A DNA stretch of 64,000 bases. It comes from Acidobacteriota bacterium (GTDB lineage Bacteria; Acidobacteriota; Thermoanaerobaculia; Multivoradales; Multivoraceae). Location of the stretch: the NCBI GenBank assembly GCA_029263415.1, contig JAJCXN010000046.1, positions 62,001-126,000 of the forward strand. Reading direction: 5' to 3'. Made by a program: the position numbers and the translations under genes. This document shows positions 49,787 to 58,136 of the stretch, in pieces. The notes below the pieces were generated by a model. That model was not told where the DNA came from, did not search any database, and was given only the letters and a program-made list of their open reading frames with translations. Within the stretch, counting starts at the first letter, position 1; each line of letters begins with the position of its first letter.

Positions 49787-50464
49787 TCAGATCAGGCCCT
49801 CTTTGAGCGCCTTGGCGACCGCCTTTGCCCTACTGCGCACATGCAGCTTGGCGTAGACGTTGCGCACGTGGTTCGAGACCGTGTGGTAGCTGAGATTGAG
49901 CTCATCGGCGATCTGCTGAAGGGTCAGCCCTGCTACTAGATGCTGCAGAATCTCGACCTCTCTAGTGGTCAGTCCGTAGCTTTCCGTGTCACCGTCGCGA
50001 GGGCCACCGAAACGACTGAACAGCTTGAGCATCTTGCGCGCGATGTACGGATTGATCGGTGAGGCCCCGCGCTCGACTTCGATCAACGCTTGAATCAGAG
50101 CAGCAGGATCGGAGGGTTTGAGCAGGTAGCCACTGGCGCCGGCACACATAGCGTCAAACACCTTCTCGTCCTCTTCGTGGATCGTGTGAATGATGGCTCG
50201 CGACGTCGGGCTCAGCGACTGCAACCGCTTGACCCCTTCGATTCCACTCATGCCCGGAAGCCCGATGTCCATCAGAACAAGGTCGGGCACCTCGCCCAAA
50301 TCTAAGGCCTCAACAAAACCCTCGCAGGTAGAAAAGGCGAACGGGCAATGGAGCTCTGAGGAGCTGTTGATCACCTCCACTAACGATTCACGGAGGATCG
50401 TCTGGTCCTCGACCACCCATACGGTAGTGCTCCGGATCGGAACCGGTGGAGTCGCTGCATTCAC
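49787..50464 (-). CDS. NarL/LuxR-family response regulator
   Basis: A 225 aa regulator: a receiver domain (about 13-130) with phospho-acceptor Asp in LVLMDIGLPGMSG and Lys in YLLKPSD, then a LuxR-type helix-turn-helix (LTTREVEILQHLVAGLTLQ ... SYHTVSNHVRNVYAKL). It follows the propeller histidine kinase gene by 64 nt on the same strand, so it is almost certainly that kinase's partner. Target genes are not identifiable here. Confidence 0.95.
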   Translation of the reverse strand: MNAATPPVPIRSTTVWVVEDQTILRESLVEVINSSSELHCPFAFSTCEGFVEALDLGEVPDLVLMDIGLPGMSGIEGVKRLQSLSPTSRAIIHTIHEEDEKVFDAMCAGASGYLLKPSDPAALIQALIEVERGASPINPYIARKMLKLFSRFGGPRDGDTESYGLTTREVEILQHLVAGLTLQQIADELNLSYHTVSNHVRNVYAKLHVRSRAKAVAKALKEGLI

Positions 50465-50528
50465 GGTCTAAGTCTCCATATGCTTCTGAATACGCCAATT
50501 GCAGGGTAGCGCTACTCCGGACCGCTGC

Positions 50529-53500
50529 CTATGACACGTTCTTGTCATTGGCGCGTGACCCACCGCGGCGCAGCGGCACGGTTAGAACAAACCGCGTTCC
50601 ACCTTCGGCTCTCTCACGCACGTCGATCGCAGCTCCAATCTCTAGGGCACGACGATGAACGCTTCTGAGTCCGGTTCCGTCACGCGAACGTTCACCGAAA
50701 CCAACGCCGTCGTCGCAGACCTCCAAGCCAAGACTGGTGTCCTCGAGCACAATCCGAACCACAAGGTTCTTGCCGCCTGAGTGCTTCGCCGCGTTGGTGA
50801 CGAGTTCTTTGAAGATGAGGTGAACCTGGCGCCGCTGATTCATGTCCAACGGCAGCGGCCGTCCCTCTTGACCTGTCGCTGCAGCAAAGTCGAGCCGCAG
50901 GTCAGGCGCAAGACGCCGCGCAGTCGAACGCATTCGATCAACCAGCGAGTTCACTTCATCGTGCTCTGGATTGACGTACCAGACAATGTCACGCAGCCCC
51001 TCCATGACGCCCCGCGCGGTCTCCGCGATCTCAGCAAGACGTTTGCGCTCTAGCTCACCCACACCGCTGCTGCGGCCTACGACCGAGCTAGCAAAGGCGA
51101 TTCCCGACAGCTCCGATCCCAACTCATCGTGAAGATCAGTCGCAATGCGCAACCGCATGCGCTCCAGTTCCAGAAGGCGGGCAATCCGTCGCTGGTAGAA
51201 CACAGCAGCCAGCCCCAGTAGCGCAAGAACACACGCCAGCCGAAACCACCAGGTGACCCAGAACGGCGGCACCACTCGAACCGAGAGGCGGGCTGGAGAA
51301 TCGCTCCAAGAACCGCTGCCGTTTGCGGCCATCACCTCGAAGGTGTACTCGCCCGGCAACAGCCCAACATAGCGGCTGCTACGGCGCGATCTTGTTTCGA
51401 TCCAGTCTTCGTCCACGTCAAGAAATCGATAACGAAAGCGATTCTGAGAAGCGCGCGTGTACGACGCTGCAGTGAAACCGAATGTCACCACCCGATCGAA
51501 ACGATTCATCACCAGCCTAGTCGGGTGCTCATCGATGCGTGCACCGCTGTCGCCGTCAACGGTGGACCTCAGGATTATCGGACTGGGCTGGAGAGCTTGC
51601 CCATCCACCTCGGCTGGGTTGAACAGCGCGACGCCAGTCATCCCACCCACAGCCAGCCGTCGCGCTGAACCGCCCGTGGCAAACAGATGCTGAGCGCGAC
51701 GGTTGAATTCCACCGACGCCACACCCTCCGCGGTGCCGAACGCATCCATTTCGAAGACCTGAGTTTGATCATGACGGATTCTCACGAGTCCGCGGTTGGT
51801 CCCCAACCACAGCTCGCCATCGGTAGGCTCACTGATGCTAAACACAGCCGTGATCGCTAGCCCGTCGTAGGTGGGCAGCTGGACTTCCTCCACAGTGCCC
51901 AGTTCTTGATCAAGCAGCAGGAGCCCCGAGCCGGCACCTAACCACAAGCGCACACCCTCGGCGTCAGCTAGGGCCACATCGTAAATGACCAAGCCCTCTG
52001 GTAACTCGATCGCCGAAACTGCTCCCGACTCCGTGTCAAGCACATGCAGAGCACTGGTATTGGCAAGGATGTCGGTCGCGGGCACCACCAGCAGCTTCTC
52101 GGAAGACAGCTGCAGCAGCTTGCCACTGCGGATTGAAGCGACCAAGCGAGCCTCATCGCTCTCGACCCGGAACACGCCTGACACCGCACCGACCCATAGC
52201 CGTCCGCGCTCGTCGACCAGCAGAGACCGAGCGTTCGGTGGCTCATCGAAGGCCAACGACACCAGCCCAGCTTCAGTCACCAAACAAACACCGCCTGAAG
52301 TTCCGACGACCACACCGCCTCCTGGATGTACGGCCAGGCTCCACACATAGTCCGAACACTGTTCATCGGAGCCCGCCTCGATCGAGACTCGACGGCGGAG
52401 TTCGCTCGACTCAGCATCAAAGGCGAACACGCCTGCCCCAAATGTTCCCACCCAAAGAACACCGTCCTGCTCCACCAGGCTCGACACCTGCGCATCAAAA
52501 GGCCGTCCAACTTCATCGTACAGAGTGTCGAATGGGTATCGACGCGGATCGATCTTGAGCAACCCGCCGTAAGTGCCCACCCAGACCGCTCCATCCCGAT
52601 CTTGCATCAGCGAGAGCACCTCCTGTTCGAGGCCGAAAGGCGCTTCTTCGACAGGCACTCCTTCCGCGCTCGCACGCCTGGTGAGAACGCGGCGCTCCAC
52701 GCCCCCATGCTCTCGATCCCGATAGAACAATCCACCAATTGTGCCAATCCAAGTGCCCGGGTGAACAGCACCACTACTCTCCACCAACTGCGAGGTCATA
52801 ACGTGGTGGATCGCATCACGCACTGGAAGCTCACTACCGCTGAAGACGTGCGGCTCAAACTGGCGATCGATCACTCCGCCTGCTCTGGTGAACGTTTCCA
52901 CCATCGGTGACTGGACTTGGCGACGCTCAACGATCGAGCCATCGTTGTCCAACAAGAAGAGTGAATCCGGAGCAAACACCAGGATCCCCTCGGCGACTCG
53001 CCGGTGCAAGAATCTCTCTCCCTCTAGTTCGCGTGGACCAAAAGGGTCCAGTGCCCAGCCCGAACTCGCCTTCCTCGCACGCAAAAGTCCCTGTCGATTC
53101 GACCCCACCAGGAGTCCGTGCTCCAACGAGAAGCTCATCTGCAGCACCGTCACTTGGCCGCCGGTTGGACCGAGCACCTCCCGAACAGAGCCGCGCTGTG
53201 CGTCAATCACATCCAAGCCAGCTGCGGTACCCACCCACAGGCTGCCATCCTTGGAGAGCGCCAACGCTTGTACACGCGAGTCGGCGAGCCGCAGCCTGGA
53301 GTCAGGGGACGCAGTAAAGCTCTCGAACACCGAACCGTCATAGCGCTGGAGACCTCCTTCAGTCCCCAGCCAAACCAGGCCATATTGGTCTTGAACGATC
53401 GCTCGAACCGCGCCGTGCGCCAGACCATCAGCGGGATCTATGAACTCTGCTGGTTGATAGCGGAGCGAGGTCTGAGCCAACGTCACTCCCAACCGCGTAG

Positions 53501-53627
53501 TCTGAGTCGCCGCCGTCACTGGCATGGCGAGCGCACTCAACATCAACGCAGCGCCCGCTCGAAACAACAGCCCCTGCTTCGGCACGAGATTCACGAGTAA
53601 GACCAGCGCTTGCCGCTCAACTCGCAT
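50529..53627 (-). CDS. Two-component-propeller sensor histidine kinase (HisKA_3 type)
   Basis: A 1032 aa membrane sensor. After a signal segment (GAALMLSALAMPVTA) it has a large periplasmic sensor made of repeated Reg_prop strands (VQDQYGLVWLGTEGGLQRYDG, partial; MQDRDGAVWVGTYGGLLKID, partial; LWLGTNRGLVRI) in two seven-bladed propellers, a Y_Y_Y domain (about 700-780: FRYRFLDVDEDWIETR), one membrane helix (about 790-812), the HisKA_3 dimer helix with phospho-His in IATDLHDELGSELSG, and a HATPase domain (ELVTNAAKHSGG, CDDGVGFGERSRDGTGL). The ligand is likely a glycan or other polymer product by analogy with hybrid propeller sensors, but it is not shown. It transmits to the NarL-type regulator downstream. 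Confidence 0.95.
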   Translation of the reverse strand: MRVERQALVLLVNLVPKQGLLFRAGAALMLSALAMPVTAATQTTRLGVTLAQTSLRYQPAEFIDPADGLAHGAVRAIVQDQYGLVWLGTEGGLQRYDGSVFESFTASPDSRLRLADSRVQALALSKDGSLWVGTAAGLDVIDAQRGSVREVLGPTGGQVTVLQMSFSLEHGLLVGSNRQGLLRARKASSGWALDPFGPRELEGERFLHRRVAEGILVFAPDSLFLLDNDGSIVERRQVQSPMVETFTRAGGVIDRQFEPHVFSGSELPVRDAIHHVMTSQLVESSGAVHPGTWIGTIGGLFYRDREHGGVERRVLTRRASAEGVPVEEAPFGLEQEVLSLMQDRDGAVWVGTYGGLLKIDPRRYPFDTLYDEVGRPFDAQVSSLVEQDGVLWVGTFGAGVFAFDAESSELRRRVSIEAGSDEQCSDYVWSLAVHPGGGVVVGTSGGVCLVTEAGLVSLAFDEPPNARSLLVDERGRLWVGAVSGVFRVESDEARLVASIRSGKLLQLSSEKLLVVPATDILANTSALHVLDTESGAVSAIELPEGLVIYDVALADAEGVRLWLGAGSGLLLLDQELGTVEEVQLPTYDGLAITAVFSISEPTDGELWLGTNRGLVRIRHDQTQVFEMDAFGTAEGVASVEFNRRAQHLFATGGSARRLAVGGMTGVALFNPAEVDGQALQPSPIILRSTVDGDSGARIDEHPTRLVMNRFDRVVTFGFTAASYTRASQNRFRYRFLDVDEDWIETRSRRSSRYVGLLPGEYTFEVMAANGSGSWSDSPARLSVRVVPPFWVTWWFRLACVLALLGLAAVFYQRRIARLLELERMRLRIATDLHDELGSELSGIAFASSVVGRSSGVGELERKRLAEIAETARGVMEGLRDIVWYVNPEHDEVNSLVDRMRSTARRLAPDLRLDFAAATGQEGRPLPLDMNQRRQVHLIFKELVTNAAKHSGGKNLVVRIVLEDTSLGLEVCDDGVGFGERSRDGTGLRSVHRRALEIGAAIDVRERAEGGTRFVLTVPLRRGGSRANDKNVS

Positions 53628-53646
53628 ACACGCACAGACGGCTCTG

Positions 53647-54708
53647 CTACCTGCCGCGCAGCAATCGCACAGGAGCAGTGAGCGCTCGACCTAGCCGGTA
53701 AGACCGTGAACCGAGCACTCCCTCCAGAATCTTCTTGTGGTCGCGACTATGAGTGTGATCGCTAGCCTGCACAAATTCACGATCCCCCTCTACGGTGACG
53801 CTCAACTTGTACATGCCGTTGCCCTCAACCCCTTCCACATCAAGGCCACCGTAGCGATGCTGCACCGGCTCACCCGTCACGATATTGGTCACCCCCTTTA
53901 AGTAGAGATCCCCCGAAAAGTGGTTGGTGTAGATGGGCGTGTAGTAGAGGCAGTCTGAGAAGAAGTAGTGGGTAACCTGTGAGTAGCGGGTGCGACCCGG
54001 TTCGCCAATGGGACTTCCACCATGGGCCAGTCCCGCGGCCCAAATCAAGGCCGTTCCCTTCTTCGCCTCAAGCACTTCCTTGCCAAAACCACCGTCCTTG
54101 AGCAGGCGATCAAGCATCGTCTCAGCTTCTTCACGGGCACGGTTCGGATCTTGATCTCCCTCCCTTGCCAGGTTGACCGGCGCCACTCCAAGAGTGTCCG
54201 GCCACAACTCTGCGAGTCGTTGGGATCCCGGATGGTAAAAGAGGGTCCCGTTGGTCAGGCTCACATCCTCGAGCGCGACCCACACTCCGCACATGAAGTC
54301 CGACGGCAGTGAGCTAAAGAACATGCGGTCCTGATGCGCGTGCTGTTCGGTTCCATACTGGAAGTTCAGCGTTTGAAAGGGAATGGGCTCTCGCCCGTAA
54401 AGCTGGCGCAAGGCGCTCATGATGCGCTCATCACAAGCCAGCGACCGCACGTGCGGACACTCACCCCACACATCTAGAACGCGAATCCGCGATCGCGGCC
54501 CATCCGGCACATCATTGTCGTAAAGGTCGCGTGTCTCTTCAACAATGCAGTCCAGCTCGGACACATCGAAGAGATCCTCGAGCACCAGGTAGCCCTGCTC
54601 TTTGAAATCCCGCAGTTGGGCCGTCGACAGTGGCCCTTGGCTTTGCTCAGCATCAAAGAACGGACTATCGACTGCTGGTTGCATTGGCAAGCTGCGTTCA
54701 AACGTCAT
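53647..54708 (-). CDS. Phytanoyl-CoA dioxygenase (PhyH)-like Fe(II)/2-oxoglutarate oxygenase
   Basis: A 353 aa cytosolic protein. FKEQGYLVLEDLFDVSELD opens the PhyH domain. The facial iron site is His125-x-Asp127 in EQHAHQDRMF, and the distal His and 2-oxoglutarate Arg are likely within HGGSPIGEPGRTRYSQVTHYF. The length is near the family norm. The substrate is unknown; these enzymes hydroxylate diverse small molecules. It stands 19 nt from the start of the kinase gene on the same strand, and could be co-transcribed with it by position. Confidence 0.86.
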   Translation of the reverse strand: MTFERSLPMQPAVDSPFFDAEQSQGPLSTAQLRDFKEQGYLVLEDLFDVSELDCIVEETRDLYDNDVPDGPRSRIRVLDVWGECPHVRSLACDERIMSALRQLYGREPIPFQTLNFQYGTEQHAHQDRMFFSSLPSDFMCGVWVALEDVSLTNGTLFYHPGSQRLAELWPDTLGVAPVNLAREGDQDPNRAREEAETMLDRLLKDGGFGKEVLEAKKGTALIWAAGLAHGGSPIGEPGRTRYSQVTHYFFSDCLYYTPIYTNHFSGDLYLKGVTNIVTGEPVQHRYGGLDVEGVEGNGMYKLSVTVEGDREFVQASDHTHSRDHKKILEGVLGSRSYRLGRALTAPVRLLRGR

Positions 54709-54913
54709 GGGTTGCGGCCTTTCGCCAGCTCGAAGATGGATCTATCCGACACCGTCTCTATTGTGCCCCAACCCCCCCTCGGCCAGCAAAGCAACCCGGT
54801 CATTGACCAACGCTAATCGAGAGTTCAATCAAAGCTCGACTCACCGCCCCAGCAGTCGGCGATCCTCGTGAGCTTTCGACACGACAACTCGGTCAAGTCC
54901 GATACAATCGATC

Positions 54914-56209
54914 ATGGCAAACCAAAACGACTCGCACAATCCGTCCAGCCCTCAGTCCGAGCAAACTCCCATTACCCGGGACCTGCTCCTAGCGCTGCCC
55001 AAAACCGATCTCCATCTACACCTGGATGGGTCCTTAAGGCTCGAAACTCTGATCGACCTCGCGCAACAGCGCGGGATCGAATTGCCGTCCTACACTTGTG
55101 ACGGCCTACTGGAGCTGGTGTTCAAAGAGAAGTACAACGACCTTCCCGAGTACCTGCACGGCTTCGCCTACACCTGCGCGGTGATGAAGGATGCTGAAGC
55201 ACTCGAACAGATCGCTTACGAGCTAGCGCAGGACAATCTGGCAGAAGGCGTCTACTACATCGAAGTCCGCTTCGCACCTCAGCTGCACAGCCGCCCTGGA
55301 TTCGACATTGCGGACGTGCTCAGTGCGGTCTCAGCTGGGCTTGACCGGGCTCGCAAGGAACACGAGGCTACGTCTGACGTACAAAGCGGTGCGGTGCCAC
55401 CGTTTCGCTACGGCATCATTACCTGCGCCATGCGCATGTTCACCGGCGGCTTCTCGCCCTATTTCGCCAAACTCTGGGACGCGCTCGACTCGTGGCCGTC
55501 GAAACAGGTGCACAGTGCAGCCTCGATGTCGCTGGTGCGATCAGTGATCGACGCTCGTGACCGACTCGGTCTACCAATCGTCGGCTTTGACCTTGCGGGT
55601 GCCGAGCACGGCCATCCCGCCTCCGATCACGAGCGGGCCTTCCAATACGCCCACCGCAACTTCTTGAGGAAGACCGTGCACGCCGGCGAGGCCTATGGCC
55701 CCGAATCGATCTTTCAAGCGCTAACCAAACTCCACGCCGATCGCATCGGTCACGGCACTCAGATCTACTCGGTCGACCGGGTCGACACCGAGGCTCCCGA
55801 ACGCTCCAATCCGCAGCGTTACGTTGACCAGCTGGTGCAGTTCGTTTCGGATCGGCGTATTACGCTTGAGGTCTGCATCACATCCAACCTACAGACCATG
55901 CCCGAGATGAAGAGCGTCGCCGACCATCCCTTCGGCCGCATGGTGCAAGACCGCATCTCGGTTTCCATTTGCACCGACAACCGCCTGATCTCGCGCACCA
56001 CCGTCACCGACGAGCTCCTGCTCGCGGTCAACGGCTTCGACCTCAAAGCGAAGGAGTTGCGCAACGTCATCGTCTACGGCTTCAAGCGCAGTTTCTTCCC
56101 TGGCTCGTACGCGGAGAAACGTCAGTATGTGCGGCTAGTGCTCGACCACTACGACCGTATCGCGGACCAGCACGGGTTGCCGCGCCCGGTGAGTTCGCGG
56201 ATTCACTAG
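54914..56209 (+). CDS. add: Adenosine deaminase
   Basis: Deaminates adenosine or deoxyadenosine to inosine in purine salvage; a zinc enzyme in the cytosol, 431 aa. The metal His pair is HLHLDGS (His34, His36), the third His and catalytic Glu are in VHAGEAYGPESI, and the later His is in DRIGHGTQ. The C-terminal site reads ICTDNRLISRTTVTDE, so the second aspartate of the classical DD pair is Asn, as in the bacterial subfamily with TDNRL. A related activity such as adenine or aminofutalosine deamination is possible. Its TAG stop overlaps the convergent M1 gene's stop in the palindrome CTAG. Confidence 0.9.
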   Translation: MANQNDSHNPSSPQSEQTPITRDLLLALPKTDLHLHLDGSLRLETLIDLAQQRGIELPSYTCDGLLELVFKEKYNDLPEYLHGFAYTCAVMKDAEALEQIAYELAQDNLAEGVYYIEVRFAPQLHSRPGFDIADVLSAVSAGLDRARKEHEATSDVQSGAVPPFRYGIITCAMRMFTGGFSPYFAKLWDALDSWPSKQVHSAASMSLVRSVIDARDRLGLPIVGFDLAGAEHGHPASDHERAFQYAHRNFLRKTVHAGEAYGPESIFQALTKLHADRIGHGTQIYSVDRVDTEAPERSNPQRYVDQLVQFVSDRRITLEVCITSNLQTMPEMKSVADHPFGRMVQDRISVSICTDNRLISRTTVTDELLLAVNGFDLKAKELRNVIVYGFKRSFFPGSYAEKRQYVRLVLDHYDRIADQHGLPRPVSSRIH

Positions 56210-57909
56210 TCCTCAGTCAGGCTCTGATCCTCAAATAGAAGCCAAGCGTCCGGATCCAGAACCAGAGCAATCGGCACAAGTTCGGTGTCGAGCACTGTCT
56301 CCGCCCGCCAACGATCGAACTCAAGCGTAGTGGTTTGGGTGGCACCATCGGCCGCGATCAGCTCGACTTCGAGCGAGAACTTGAACGGTTTGGCGGCTGG
56401 GGCAAAGGGAGCTTGAACACCCTGAAGCCTGACCCGGTTCTTGCCCGCCGGCTCAACTTGGACCGTGACCGCAGGCTGACCGGGGCGCTCAAGCCATTGT
56501 TCAAAGAACCAGCCCAGGTCAAGTGCAACCTCGGGGTCTGGTTGGCTGGCTTGCAGTGTCTCCTCCACCACTTCGCGAAACTGATCGGTTGTGGCGTTGC
56601 TGTCGCGGTGCCTTGCGTAGTAGCTGCGAATGCTTTGCCAGAAGACGTCATTACCCACTCTGCGCCGCAGCATATGCAGCACCCACGCCCCCTTCTGATA
56701 GCTGTTCGCCGACAGAAGCTTCATCAAATCGTCGATTTGCTCAGGGATCACCGAAGCCGGCGCAGTCTTGGACAACTGCACTACTCGTCTTCGGGCGGTG
56801 CGCATCCCTTCTTCGATTCGCTCGCTGCCATAGCGCCACTCCAGATAGAGCTGCGTCATGTAGGTGGCGAAGCCCTCACTGAGCCAGACATGCGACCAGT
56901 CGGCCTCGGTGACGGAGTCGCCGAACCATTGATGAGCGATCTCGTGAGCTACTAGACCTTCAGAAGCTCCGCGAGAGACTGCGGCCTCGGAGTAGAAGAT
57001 CGCGCTCGCGTTCTCCATTCCACCGAACATCGTCTTCGACTGCACATTGGCGAGCTTCGCGTAGGGGAACTCACCAATGCGATCGACAAAAAACTCGACA
57101 ACGCTCTTCGTCTCATCAAAAGCACCATTGGCCTCGGGGTAGTCACCAGCGAAGATCCAACTTTCGATCGGCACTCCGCGCACCGCCTGGGTCCGCTCGA
57201 TGGCGAATCGAGCTGCGCCAATTACCATGACCTTGGTCGGCACCGGATGCCTGCTCGCCCACGTGGTCACTCGGCGCTCTTGATCGACGTCGCGCTCTGA
57301 TACCAGCTCTCCAACGCCGATCACTTGGTAGGTAGTGGGCGCCGTGACCTCGAAAGTCACCAGCGCCTTGTCCGACGGATGATCGATCACCGGCAGCCAG
57401 TGACGGGCCCGGTCTGGCCAATTGTCGCCGAAGAACGTCCGTTGACCGTGACGGTCCTCGCTGATCACGAGACCGTTCGCAGGCACACCATGGTAGGCCA
57501 CCTGCACCGTGATTCGCGAGCCCGACTCTGGCAAGCGATCAGCATCGAAGTTCAAGCTCAGCCGATCATTGAGGTGCGACCAACTAAAGCCACTTGTGGA
57601 TGGAGCGCTGCCCTCCGAGGCAACCGTGACGCTCGTTGCTTCCATGCCTCCCTGCTCAGATGCACTGACCAAATCCAGCTGCAGCTCAGCCTGTTCAGCG
57701 GAGGTACCGAGCCATGTGAGCGAAAGATCCGCTAAACCAAAGATGACATTGCTCGCGTCACTCAACTCCAACTGGAACCGGTATCGCTGCACGTCGACCG
57801 GCGCAAACGCTTTCGACTCGGAGCTGGCAGCAGGCGACGCGCCAATCAGCGCCAGCCCTACCAGCACCGGCGTTGTCCAATGCAGCAGCATCTTGTTCCT
57901 TGTACCCAT
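56206..57909 (-). CDS. Secreted M1 family aminopeptidase
   Basis: A 567 aa exported zinc peptidase. A signal peptide (TTPVLVGLALIGASPAAS) precedes the M1 N-terminal beta domain. The exopeptidase motif is GGMENASAIFY, and the zinc site is HEIAHQWFGD with the third ligand Glu in LSEGFATYM. The C-terminal part has the usual helical region (SYQKGAWVLHMLRRRVG). The length is short for M1, without a large C-terminal helical domain. ATG 57909 gives a basic signal n-region; ATG 57894 (AAGGA close upstream) is an alternative five residues shorter. It overlaps the adenosine deaminase stop by 4 nt. Confidence 0.92.
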   Translation of the reverse strand: MGTRNKMLLHWTTPVLVGLALIGASPAASSESKAFAPVDVQRYRFQLELSDASNVIFGLADLSLTWLGTSAEQAELQLDLVSASEQGGMEATSVTVASEGSAPSTSGFSWSHLNDRLSLNFDADRLPESGSRITVQVAYHGVPANGLVISEDRHGQRTFFGDNWPDRARHWLPVIDHPSDKALVTFEVTAPTTYQVIGVGELVSERDVDQERRVTTWASRHPVPTKVMVIGAARFAIERTQAVRGVPIESWIFAGDYPEANGAFDETKSVVEFFVDRIGEFPYAKLANVQSKTMFGGMENASAIFYSEAAVSRGASEGLVAHEIAHQWFGDSVTEADWSHVWLSEGFATYMTQLYLEWRYGSERIEEGMRTARRRVVQLSKTAPASVIPEQIDDLMKLLSANSYQKGAWVLHMLRRRVGNDVFWQSIRSYYARHRDSNATTDQFREVVEETLQASQPDPEVALDLGWFFEQWLERPGQPAVTVQVEPAGKNRVRLQGVQAPFAPAAKPFKFSLEVELIAADGATQTTTLEFDRWRAETVLDTELVPIALVLDPDAWLLFEDQSLTED

Positions 57910-57996
57910 TGGTGAAACCGCCTCAAAGAAATCAATATCGAGTGGAGCGAGTCGTATTCGACATCCAGTTGACCACTCGTCGAACACCAGCTGCAA

Positions 57997-58040
57997 ACTG
58001 GCCGTAGGCTGCAGCCAGCAGACTGGCCGTAGGCTGCAGC
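57997..58040. repeat. Direct repeat of 19 nt, two copies
   Basis: ACTGGCCGTAGGCTGCAGC occurs at 57997-58015 and again at 58022-58040, in the divergent promoter region between the M1 aminopeptidase and the quinoprotein dehydrogenase. It could be a regulatory dyad or a recent slippage product. Confidence 0.85.
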
Positions 58041-58136
58041 GATCTGAGAGACTAACCCAAGCCCACTTCTGTCTATGATCCCCCTGCTAGTTGGGACCCC
58101 CAACTCCACTAACGCAGCCAAGCGCGAGTTCCAAAC

